A DNA stretch of 5,115 bases. It comes from Nitrospira sp. UBA2083 (GTDB lineage: Bacteria > Nitrospirota > Nitrospiria > Nitrospirales > Nitrospiraceae). Position 1 is the first letter of the stretch, and every line of letters begins with the position of its first letter. The stretch covers positions 1-5,115 of the forward strand of contig DCZN01000109.1 of NCBI GenBank assembly GCA_002331625.1, read 5' to 3'. Shown piece after piece: positions 1-5,115 of the stretch. The notes under the pieces are model-generated. The model ran no database searches and was not told the DNA's origin. It saw only the letters and a program-made list of their open reading frames with translations. The translations under genes and the position numbers were made by a program.

Positions 1-465
1 CCGCCCGGCACCGGCGACATCCAATTGACCTTGTCGCAGCAGATTCCGGTCAGCGGTGCGATCATCGTCACCACCCCGCAAGACATCGCCCTGATCGACG
101 CCCAGCGCGGCTTGGCGATGTTCAATAAGGTCAACGTGCCGGTGCTCGGCATCGTCGAAAACATGAGCTACTTTGTCTGTGGTCACTGCGGTGAACGGAC
201 GGAGATTTTTTCACACGGTGGAGGAGAACGGGCGGCCGCAAAGCTCGGCGTGCCGTTTCTTGGGCGGATCCCGATCGATCCGGCTATCAGGGAGGGTGGC
301 GATACAGGCCATCCCATCGTCGTGGCCAATCCGGCATCGCCCCAAGCTGTTGCATTTCGAGACATTGCGAAGAAGATCACGGATGAATTAGGGGGTGCTG
401 GAAAAGGCGGCCCAACGATCGACAGTTTGCTCAAGAAGATCAAGCAGCCATTCAGCACGAATTAA
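1..465 (+). CDS. mrp: Mrp/ApbC/Nbp35-family Fe-S cluster carrier P-loop ATPase, C-terminal part (5' end outside window)
   Basis: The reading frame is open from base 1 to TAA at 463-465 and encodes 154 residues of a protein that begins upstream. The first visible residues, PPGTGD, match the conserved DxPPGTGD segment that follows Walker B in the Mrp/MinD-like ATPases; the P-loop itself lies outside the window. Further family marks are TTPQDIALIDAQRG (about residues 24-37), GIVENMS (50-56) and a CGHC pair with cysteines at fragment residues 60 and 63. That CxxC motif is where Mrp/Nbp35 dimers bind a bridging [4Fe-4S] cluster. Members of this family act in the cytoplasm, binding Fe-S clusters and handing them to apo-proteins. 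It is the first visible gene of a five-gene + strand cluster ending in lipA, an Fe-S enzyme, which fits this role. The tail after about residue 125 (GGAGKGG onward) is low-conservation linker. The family call is secure; which apo-proteins it serves is inference. Confidence 0.93.
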   Translation, partial: PPGTGDIQLTLSQQIPVSGAIIVTTPQDIALIDAQRGLAMFNKVNVPVLGIVENMSYFVCGHCGERTEIFSHGGGERAAAKLGVPFLGRIPIDPAIREGGDTGHPIVVANPASPQAVAFRDIAKKITDELGGAGKGGPTIDSLLKKIKQPFSTN

Positions 466-467
466 TT

Positions 468-472
468 GGAGG
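468..472 (+). promoter_or_regulatory. Ribosome binding site of the Rieske ferredoxin gene
   Basis: GGAGG lies 6 bases before the ATG at 479, inside the 13-bp gap after the mrp stop. It decides the start: the same frame is open back to 395, but that extension lies within mrp and has no such site. Confidence 0.85.
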
Positions 473-478
473 AAAGGC

Positions 479-790
479 ATGGCAGAGTTCGTACGGGTTG
501 CAGCAGTAGCAGACATAAAGCCGGGACACGGTGTTGTGGCAGAAGCCAAGGGGAAGACGCTCGCCGTATTCAATGTGGATGGGACCATTCATGCAATCAA
601 CAATACCTGTTGCCATCGGGAGGGACCATTAGGGGAAGGTGAGTTAGAAGGCACTATCGTGACGTGCCCGTGGCATGGGTGGCGATTTGATGTGACCTCC
701 GGTGCCTGTATGAACAATCCGTCCGCCAAGGTGGAAGCCTATCAAGTGAAAGTGGAAGGCAGTGATGTAAAGGTATTGCTGGATGTCTGA
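479..790 (+). CDS. Rieske [2Fe-2S] ferredoxin-like protein (NirD/dioxygenase-ferredoxin type)
   Basis: A 103-residue single-domain Rieske protein. The two cluster-binding boxes are visible: C44-C45-H46 (CxH) and C63-P-W-H66 (CxxH), 16 residues apart, giving two Cys and two His ligands for a [2Fe-2S] cluster. The order of elements (VFNVDG, AINNTCCH, GPLGEGELEG, CPWHGWRFDV) and the length match soluble Rieske ferredoxins of aromatic dioxygenases and the small NirD subunit of nitrite reductase. There is no membrane anchor or signal peptide, so it should be cytoplasmic. The position between the two box-1 ligands is Cys where Pro or Thr is more usual, giving an adjacent free cysteine. No dioxygenase or nitrite reductase large subunit is nearby; the neighbours are mrp and, further on, lipA. 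Its partner is therefore unknown, and electron delivery within this Fe-S cluster is a hypothesis. The start at 479 is supported by a strong ribosome binding site. Confidence 0.92.
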   Translation: MAEFVRVAAVADIKPGHGVVAEAKGKTLAVFNVDGTIHAINNTCCHREGPLGEGELEGTIVTCPWHGWRFDVTSGACMNNPSAKVEAYQVKVEGSDVKVLLDV

Positions 791-806
791 CATACTCAGC
801 CCGTTC

Positions 807-822
807 AGCGTCACGCTAGCGT
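807..822 (+). repeat. AGCGT/ACGCT palindromic element before the third gene
   Basis: In the 43-bp gap between the ferredoxin and the 834 gene, AGCGT occurs at 807-811, its reverse complement ACGCT at 813-817 and AGCGT again at 818-822. Bases 813-822 form a perfect 10-bp palindrome, and 807-817 can fold as a 4-bp stem with a 3-base loop. It ends immediately before the purine-rich ribosome binding site (823-829), so it could be a protein-binding site or a small hairpin that affects translation. Function is not shown; short palindromes also occur by chance. Confidence 0.4.
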
Positions 823-829
823 AGGGAGA
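823..829 (+). promoter_or_regulatory. Ribosome binding site of the 834 gene
   Basis: The purine run AGGGAGA ends 4 bases before the ATG at 834. It supports that start in the longest gap within the cluster. Confidence 0.6.
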
Positions 830-833
830 ACGT

Positions 834-1199
834 ATGGCAGTCTCAGCTCACGATCAGACCGATATTGCGGCGGCGCTTGTACGACTCTACGTGTTTCTTG
901 CCCAGTATCTTGATCGCTGTTCCGATGACGCTGCTCGGAAGAGCTATCCGGATTCAGAATTACAAAAGCACTTGGATGAGACTCGCCGACAGCTGATGGA
1001 AATTCTGTCGGTCAATCCAGTCGTGAAACGAAAGCTTGCCGACGAGTGTGATCGAATTCTGGCGCTCGGTGCCGCTTGTCTCAAGTCCGGTGCGGTCGAT
1101 CCCAAGAGTCAAGAGATGATTCTGGCCGAACGGGCCGTACTTAAGCACAAGACCATCGCGTTAAGTGATCTCGTGGCCGTCTTCCGAGCGCTCGAATGA
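834..1199 (+). CDS. Unrecognised small all-helical protein, 121 aa
   Basis: I do not recognise this family. The frame runs from ATG 834, with a purine-rich ribosome binding site, to TGA 1197-1199. The 121 residues look mostly alpha-helical: likely helices at about 9-30 (IAAALVRLYVFLAQYL), 42-60 (rich in Glu, Lys, Gln, Leu), 62-84 and 90-120. Only short linkers carry Pro or Gly (Pro39, Pro62, Pro90). There is no signal peptide; the first helix is hydrophobic but too interrupted by charge to be a confident membrane span. Three cysteines (29, 72, 82) are scattered and form no known metal-binding pattern. The protein could be a small helical bundle or adaptor. It lies between the Rieske ferredoxin and another unknown gene whose start is 3 bp beyond its stop, so it is probably co-transcribed and translationally coupled with that gene. 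That it is a real gene is well supported by spacing, ribosome binding site and the lack of a competing frame; its function is unknown. Confidence 0.75.
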   Translation: MAVSAHDQTDIAAALVRLYVFLAQYLDRCSDDAARKSYPDSELQKHLDETRRQLMEILSVNPVVKRKLADECDRILALGAACLKSGAVDPKSQEMILAERAVLKHKTIALSDLVAVFRALE

Positions 1200-1202
1200 A
1201 CG

Positions 1203-1568
1203 ATGGGACAAGAAGGGCTCGACAAATACCAACTCGCCGGGCTGGATGACCGGGAACGGGGATTTAGCAGGCCGGTTGGGTTTGAACAGGTGGGCGAAGG
1301 GTATCGGGCGGTCTTGCGGTACGAGACCGTTCGCCTCTCGACGGAAATCCATCCGACCCAGGATGATGCACTCACGGGTTTGATCCAGACCTTACAGGCT
1401 CAAGGCTACCGACAACTCAAGACTCAGCGGAGCTTTCGCAACGGTGTCTATCTGGGTTCCCAGGAACTCTGGGTGGAATATCCGGATCCGCCGCAAGCAG
1501 ATCCGGAGCCATCTGGTTTCTTTGGCAGACTCAAACACTGGTTTACGTCGCGCGCTACTAATGGATAA
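1203..1568 (+). CDS. Unrecognised small alpha/beta protein, 121 aa
   Basis: I do not recognise this family. It starts at ATG 1203, only 3 bp after the preceding stop, and ends at TAA 1566-1568. There is no clear ribosome binding site, so initiation probably relies on ribosomes finishing the upstream gene. The sequence suggests a compact domain: a beta strand at about 34-40 (YRAVLRY), another at 42-49 (TVRLSTEI), a helix at 53-68 (QDDALTGLIQTLQAQG), and strands near 69-75 and 80-92 (GVYLGSQELWVEY). A Pro-rich linker (94-103) follows, then an aromatic, basic C-terminal segment GFFGRLKHWF (105-114) that could be an amphipathic helix touching a membrane or partner. There are no cysteines, so it should not bind an Fe-S cluster by itself. 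It is followed by lipA after 6 bp. It could assist the ferredoxin or LipA, but that rests only on position. Confidence 0.72.
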   Translation: MGQEGLDKYQLAGLDDRERGFSRPVGFEQVGEGYRAVLRYETVRLSTEIHPTQDDALTGLIQTLQAQGYRQLKTQRSFRNGVYLGSQELWVEYPDPPQADPEPSGFFGRLKHWFTSRATNG

Positions 1569-1574
1569 CAAACC

Positions 1575-2510
1575 ATGAGCTTTGTGCCTCTCAATCAGCT
1601 CCGGTCCTCATCCGTTACCACCCCTCACCCCTCACTCCTCACTCCTCACTCAGTGACTACCAACCGACCTCGCCTCCCGTCATGGTTTAAAGTCCAGGCG
1701 AAGACTGGTCCTGATTATCTCGACATTAAGCGGACCATGGAACGGCTCAGTCTCCATACGATTTGCGAAGAGGCTCGTTGTCCGAATCGATGGGAATGTT
1801 GGAATGCCCGTACCGCGACGTTCCTGATTCTCGGCGATATCTGCACGAGGCGGTGCCACTATTGTTCGGTGGAGACGGGACGACCGCTCTCGGTAGATCA
1901 TGAGGAGCCAGGTCGGGTTGCGGAAGCAATTCAGGCGCTCGGTTTACGCCATGCGGTGATTACCTCGGTGAATCGTGATGAATTGCCGGATGGGGGTGCA
2001 TCAGTCTTTGCCGACACAATCAGACAGACCAGACGGCTGAATCCGACCTGCACCATTGAAGTATTGATTCCGGACTTTGAAGGCAACGAAGAGGCGCTTG
2101 CGATGGTTTGCACAGAGAAGCCTGAGATCTTGAATCACAATATCGAAACCGTCCGACGACTGTTCCCATCGATCAGGCCACAAGGAAAGTATCAGCGATC
2201 GATCGATCTACTGGCAAGGGCCAAACAACTTGGGATGAAAACCAAGTCCGGCTTGATTCTAGGCATGGGGGAGACCATCGACGAGGCGCGCGAGGTGATG
2301 CGCGATCTTCGAGAGGTTGACTGCGACATCATCACCATCGGCCAATACCTCCAACCGACAAGAGACCACTTACCTGTCGCTCGGTTCTACGACCCATCTG
2401 AGTTTGCTTTGCTAAGAGAAGAAGGCCTTGCGATAGGTTTTGTTCATGTCGAATCCGGCCCGCTCGTTCGCAGCTCCTACCACGCGGAGCAGCAAGTCTC
2501 TTCGGATTGA
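1575..2510 (+). CDS. lipA: Lipoyl synthase (radical SAM)
   Basis: LipA inserts two sulfur atoms into protein-bound octanoyl groups to make the lipoyl cofactor of 2-oxoacid dehydrogenases and the glycine cleavage H protein. Both diagnostic cysteine sets are present: C64-x4-C69-x5-C75 for the auxiliary cluster that donates sulfur, and the radical-SAM motif C90-x3-C94-x2-C97. The C-terminal RSSYHA (299-304) carries the serine that is the fourth ligand of the auxiliary cluster. Other family segments are ITSVNRDELPDGGA, LNHNIET and SGLILGMGE. As called here it has 311 residues, but residues 1-30 are a Ser/Thr/Pro-rich low-complexity stretch encoded partly by a heptamer tandem repeat. An in-frame GTG at 1653 would give 285 residues beginning VTTNRPRLPSWF, close to where homology should begin. 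Neither start has a good ribosome binding site; the ATG lies 6 bp after the previous stop, which favours coupling. The enzyme call is essentially certain; the start is not. Confidence 0.97.
   Translation: MSFVPLNQLRSSSVTTPHPSLLTPHSVTTNRPRLPSWFKVQAKTGPDYLDIKRTMERLSLHTICEEARCPNRWECWNARTATFLILGDICTRRCHYCSVETGRPLSVDHEEPGRVAEAIQALGLRHAVITSVNRDELPDGGASVFADTIRQTRRLNPTCTIEVLIPDFEGNEEALAMVCTEKPEILNHNIETVRRLFPSIRPQGKYQRSIDLLARAKQLGMKTKSGLILGMGETIDEAREVMRDLREVDCDIITIGQYLQPTRDHLPVARFYDPSEFALLREEGLAIGFVHVESGPLVRSSYHAEQQVSSD
1623..1650 (+). repeat. Heptanucleotide tandem repeat, 4 x CCTCACY
   Basis: Four consecutive 7-base units read CCTCACC, then CCTCACT three times. The array is pure pyrimidine plus A on this strand. 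It falls inside the nominal N-terminus of lipA, encoding part of a PHPSLLTPHS-like stretch, and ends 2 bases before an in-frame GTG at 1653. Because 7 is not a multiple of 3, gain or loss of one unit would shift the frame from the ATG at 1575 but leave a product started at the GTG intact. Confidence 0.85.
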
Positions 2511-2513
2511 GCA

Positions 2514-3302
2514 TCAATTCTTCTTCCACCCGGATAAAACACAACGCTGTGCGATGAGCGGCGTGAAGCTTTTGACGTCTTCAGCTATCTTCATCATGAA
2601 TTCTTCTGCACAACGCTGATCCTCGAAACATTCATACACGTCATCAAGGAAGCCCCCACGCAGTAGCGGATGATGGAGAAAATCTTGTCCGGCGCCTGTT
2701 GTGACTTCTAGCGGATATTCAGTCACCTCAACTCGTTCAAAGCTTAGCTGTTCTAGCCATCCTCGAGCATCGTTTGCTGACGGACGTTCATTCAGATAGT
2801 CCTGGAATTGCTCTCGTTCCTTGATTAGTCCTTGCTGGATCATGGCCTGATCCACTCGCTGCCATAGAGAATCAAAAGTGCCATAGGACGGGAAGGTCAG
2901 GACAATCTGACCTCCTGGTGCGAGGTGTTTCACCAGACCTTGAACTGCGTGGAACCTATCGGGGCGAAAGAACATCACGGAGAGGTTTCCGGTGATGCGG
3001 TCAAAGGTTGGGAGATCAGCAGGTAGAGAGCGCATGTCCATACACTCGAACCGCAGCCATGGCAGTTGCGAGCCTTGAATAGCCCTCGCACGGGCCACCT
3101 GACCGGCACTGAGATCGATGGCCAACACTTCTCCGGTTGGACCAATCTGCTCAGCTAAATAAAAAGCGGGGATGCCATGGCCTGAGGCAATGTCGAGGAT
3201 CCGTAGCCCTGCTCGAAGGTCGATGTGCTGCAGTAATGACTCAGCAAATGGCGTCGACCAATAGTCGTGTTTGGGGAGGGACCAGCGTGTGCGCTGATTC
3301 AT
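2514..3302 (-). CDS. Class I SAM-dependent methyltransferase (UbiE/type-11-like)
   Basis: A 262-residue protein with a Rossmann-type methyltransferase core (residue numbers count from the ATG at 3302). Motif I is LDIASGHGIPA at about 36-46, the acidic residue at the end of strand 2 is in AIDLSAGQ (61-68), and the motif II/III region includes CMDMRSLPADLPTFDRI (87-103) and HLAPGGQIVLTF. The substrate is not evident: the C-terminal third (WLEQLSFERVEVTEYPLEV onward) is a family-specific cap region that I cannot assign. ATG at 3302 is preferred because GGTGG at 3310-3314 is 7 bases upstream; a GTG directly before it (3303-3305) is the alternative and would leave only 4 bases. The gene starts 13 bp after the pgm stop, so it is probably the second gene of a pgm-methyltransferase transcript. 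Its stop faces the lipA stop across 3 bp. No signal peptide is seen, so it should be cytoplasmic. Confidence 0.88.
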   Translation of the reverse strand: MNQRTRWSLPKHDYWSTPFAESLLQHIDLRAGLRILDIASGHGIPAFYLAEQIGPTGEVLAIDLSAGQVARARAIQGSQLPWLRFECMDMRSLPADLPTFDRITGNLSVMFFRPDRFHAVQGLVKHLAPGGQIVLTFPSYGTFDSLWQRVDQAMIQQGLIKEREQFQDYLNERPSANDARGWLEQLSFERVEVTEYPLEVTTGAGQDFLHHPLLRGGFLDDVYECFEDQRCAEEFMMKIAEDVKSFTPLIAQRCVLSGWKKN

Positions 3303-3309
3303 CACGCGG

Positions 3310-3314
3310 CCACC
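3310..3314 (-). promoter_or_regulatory. Ribosome binding site of the methyltransferase gene
   Basis: GGTGG on the - strand lies 7 bases before ATG 3302 but only 4 before GTG 3305. It is the main reason to prefer the ATG start. It lies just after the pgm stop codon (3316-3318). Confidence 0.5.
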
Positions 3315-3315
3315 G

Positions 3316-4962
3316 TCATGAGGGCGAGGCCAATGCGTGTGCGATGAGTGCCTGGGCTTCTTCTTGAATCCGCTTCAGATGCTCCTTCCCTTTGAAACTT
3401 TCGGCATAAAGTTTATACACGTCTTCCGTCCCTGACGGTCTGGCGGCGAACCAGCCATGCTCGGTCACCACTTTCAGGCCACCGATGGCTGCATCGTTAC
3501 CGGGAGCCTTGGTGAGCATCGCTGTGATCTTATCGCCTGCTAGTTCCGTTGCCTTCACTTGCTCAGGTGAAAGTTTGGAGAGAACGGCTTTCTGTTCAGG
3601 TGTAGCAGGGGCATCGATCCGTTCGTAGACCGGTTCGCCCAATTCCTTTGTGAGGGCTTGGTAGAGTTCTGACGGATCTCGGCCGGTCTTCGCCATCATT
3701 TCTGCAGCGAGAAGGTCCATGATGATGCCGTCTTTATCAGTCGTCCATACAGACCCATCACGCCGCAAGAACGATGCGCCGGCACTTTCTTCACCACCGA
3801 AGCCGAGAGAGCCATCTCGCAGGCCGCCGACGAACCACTTAAACCCAACCGGTACTTCGACCAGTTTCTGTTTCAGTTTGGCTGCGACGCGGTCGATCAA
3901 GCTGCTGCTCACTAAGGTCTTCCCGATCATTGTCGTCGGCTTCCAGCCGGGACGGCTGGCAAAGAGGTAGGCAATTGAGACGGCCAGATAATGGTTGGGA
4001 TTCATGAGCCCGGCACGGGTGACGATCCCATGCCGGTCATTGTCCGCATCATTGCCGAAGGCGACGTCGAAGCGATCTTTCATGGCGATGAGATTGGCCA
4101 TGGCATAGGGCGATGAGCAGTCCATACGGATCTTGCCGTCCCAATCCAGCGGCATGAACCGAAAAGTCGGATCGACGGTTGTATTGACGATCTCGATGTT
4201 CAATCCATAGCGCTCGATGATCGGTTGCCAGTAGGCCACACCGGATCCGCCGAGCGGATCGATGCCCAACCTGAGTCTCGCGGCCTTGATGACATCCAGA
4301 TCGACGATCTTGTTCAGGTCCCGTACGTAGGCTCCGATGTAGTCATGGCGGTGGGTGGTCGATGCCTGCCGTGCCTGTTCGATCGGAAGTCGTTTACATC
4401 CATGCAGGTTGTTCGTCAAAAAAGTATTCGCTCGCTCCTCGATCCACTTCGTGACCTGGGTATCAGCCGGACCGCCGCTCGGGGGGTTATATTTGATTCC
4501 ACCGTCTTCCGGTGGGTTGTGCGATGGGGTAATGACGATACCGTCAGCCAGGCCAGAGGTTCGGCGACGGTTGTAGGTCAGGATGGCATGTGAAACCACC
4601 GGCGTGGGAGTAAATCCGTCGTCTTGATCAATCTTAGCGCTCACGCCGTTGCCTGCGAGGACTTCCAGTACGGTCAGGAAGGCCGGGCCGGATAGCGCAT
4701 GGGTATCTTTCCCTAAATAGAGCGGTCCGGTCGTGCGCTGCAGAGCCCGGTATTCACAAATCGCTTGTGTGACGGCCACGATATGGTTCTCATTGAAACT
4801 TCGCCTGAAGGAGGAGCCACGATGTCCTGAGGTTCCGAATGCCACGCGCTCCTCGCGAACGGAGGCATCGGGTTGCTCGGCCTTGTAGGCAGACAGGAGC
4901 TTTTCGATATCCACGAGACTAGAAGGAGGTGCCGGCTGTCCGGCGAATGTATGTAGGGCCAT
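3316..4962 (-). CDS. pgm: Phosphoglucomutase, alpha-D-glucose-phosphate specific
   Basis: The enzyme interconverts glucose 1-phosphate and glucose 6-phosphate, linking glycolysis/gluconeogenesis to glycogen and sugar-nucleotide synthesis in the cytoplasm. From ATG 4962 it has 548 residues, nearly the same as E. coli Pgm (546), and begins [11 protein letters not shown], collinear with the E. coli start MAIHNRAGQPA. Landmarks in order: FGTSGHRG (42-49); the phosphoserine loop [11 protein letters not shown] with catalytic Ser147; the Mg-binding loop [10 protein letters not shown] with Asp305, Asp307 and Asp309; the sugar-binding loop GEESAGAS (390-397); and the phosphate-binding loop RPSGTED (508-514). 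All four functional loops of the alpha-phosphohexomutase superfamily are intact. The frame stays open upstream to the window edge, but that 51-codon stretch does not resemble Pgm and is treated as leader. No ribosome binding site precedes the ATG. The methyltransferase gene follows closely, probably in the same transcript. Confidence 0.97.
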   Translation of the reverse strand: MALHTFAGQPAPPSSLVDIEKLLSAYKAEQPDASVREERVAFGTSGHRGSSFRRSFNENHIVAVTQAICEYRALQRTTGPLYLGKDTHALSGPAFLTVLEVLAGNGVSAKIDQDDGFTPTPVVSHAILTYNRRRTSGLADGIVITPSHNPPEDGGIKYNPPSGGPADTQVTKWIEERANTFLTNNLHGCKRLPIEQARQASTTHRHDYIGAYVRDLNKIVDLDVIKAARLRLGIDPLGGSGVAYWQPIIERYGLNIEIVNTTVDPTFRFMPLDWDGKIRMDCSSPYAMANLIAMKDRFDVAFGNDADNDRHGIVTRAGLMNPNHYLAVSIAYLFASRPGWKPTTMIGKTLVSSSLIDRVAAKLKQKLVEVPVGFKWFVGGLRDGSLGFGGEESAGASFLRRDGSVWTTDKDGIIMDLLAAEMMAKTGRDPSELYQALTKELGEPVYERIDAPATPEQKAVLSKLSPEQVKATELAGDKITAMLTKAPGNDAAIGGLKVVTEHGWFAARPSGTEDVYKLYAESFKGKEHLKRIQEEAQALIAHALASPS

Positions 4963-5115
4963 AGAAGAGGTGTAGTGCGAATGTCCTATGCCTGTCAACT
5001 CTGAAGAGGCACTCACAGAGGACCGGACTCTTCTGGGAATTGGAAAAAGTGGTGAGAGTGTCGGGTTCTGTGTGTCATGGGAGGCGTCTGGTGATACACA
5101 GAGGAGGGTAGCCAA
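4963..5115. other. Upstream region of pgm, no supported gene
   Basis: These 153 bases have no stop in the pgm frame, but the translation (Ser/Pro/His-rich, no family resemblance) precedes the conserved Pgm start and is probably not translated. It holds the candidate promoter and a 9-base direct repeat CACAGAGGA (5014-5022 and 5097-5105). The right edge may approach another gene outside the window. Confidence 0.5.
4969..4998 (-). promoter_or_regulatory. Candidate sigma70-type promoter of pgm
   Basis: On the - strand a perfect -35 hexamer TTGACA (4998-4993) is followed after 18 bases by TACACC (4974-4969), a poor -10 match (3 of 6). If used, transcription would start at about 4961-4963, at or beside the A of the pgm ATG, giving a leaderless message. 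That would fit the lack of a ribosome binding site. The weak -10 keeps confidence low. Confidence 0.3.

Noticed and set aside
183..458. A 91-codon - strand open frame antisense to mrp
   Set aside because: It overlaps clearly conserved Mrp sequence and has no domain or ribosome binding support.
395..478. N-terminal extension of the ferredoxin frame overlapping the end of mrp
   Set aside because: The conserved Rieske domain and a strong GGAGG ribosome binding site both point to ATG 479; the extension is just an alternative frame of mrp.
4225..4593. A 122-codon + strand open frame antisense to pgm
   Set aside because: It lies wholly within the well-conserved pgm gene on the other strand, has no recognisable domain and is explained as a shadow of pgm codon usage.
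5014..5105. 9-base direct repeat CACAGAGGA (5014-5022 and 5097-5105)
   Set aside because: Two short copies 83 bp apart without flanking structure; could easily be chance and shows no sign of an insertion or operator pair.
4963..5115. A 51-residue N-terminal extension of Pgm (or a separate upstream gene)
   Set aside because: The E. coli-like start [11 protein letters not shown] is at 4962 and gives normal family length; the upstream translation is low-complexity and resembles no known leader or signal peptide.
1..5115. Mobile element, CRISPR, toxin-antitoxin or phage defence system
   Set aside because: I looked for terminal inverted repeats, spaced repeats, transposase or integrase motifs and small toxin-like pairs and saw none; the two small unknown genes are embedded in a housekeeping cluster and lack toxin-like features.

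Overview
The window reads as an ordinary chromosomal segment of a moderately GC-rich Gram-negative-type bacterium. The gene content and the style of the LipA, Pgm and Mrp proteins would fit a member of Nitrospirota (Nitrospira-like), but that is a family-resemblance impression and not a search result. There are no tRNA or rRNA genes, transposases, CRISPR arrays or phage genes. Coding density is very high and the two gene clusters converge.

Left half, + strand (1-2510): five tightly packed genes that look like one operon. They are the C-terminal part of an Mrp/ApbC/Nbp35-type Fe-S cluster carrier ATPase (cut by the window edge), a small Rieske [2Fe-2S] ferredoxin, two unrecognised 121-residue proteins, and lipoyl synthase LipA, a radical-SAM enzyme with two [4Fe-4S] clusters. 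Gaps are 13, 43, 3 and 6 bp. The shared theme is iron-sulfur chemistry: a cluster carrier, a possible electron-transfer protein, and an enzyme that consumes an auxiliary Fe-S cluster to insert sulfur into octanoyl groups. The two unknown proteins between ferredoxin and LipA are the most interesting unexplained content.

Right half, - strand (2514-4962): phosphoglucomutase Pgm, followed 13 bp downstream (10 bp if the alternative GTG start is used) by a class I SAM-dependent methyltransferase. This pair points toward lipA, and the convergent stop codons are only 3 bp apart. Region 4963-5115 upstream of pgm is open in the pgm frame but is judged non-coding. It holds a perfect TTGACA -35 hexamer placed so that a transcript could begin at or next to the pgm ATG.

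Notable small-scale structure: four tandem CCTCACY heptamers at 1623-1650, inside the nominal N-terminus of lipA with an alternative GTG start just after them, and an AGCGT/ACGCT palindrome at 807-822 directly before the ribosome binding site of the third gene. No clearly novel defence, mobile or RNA system is visible.
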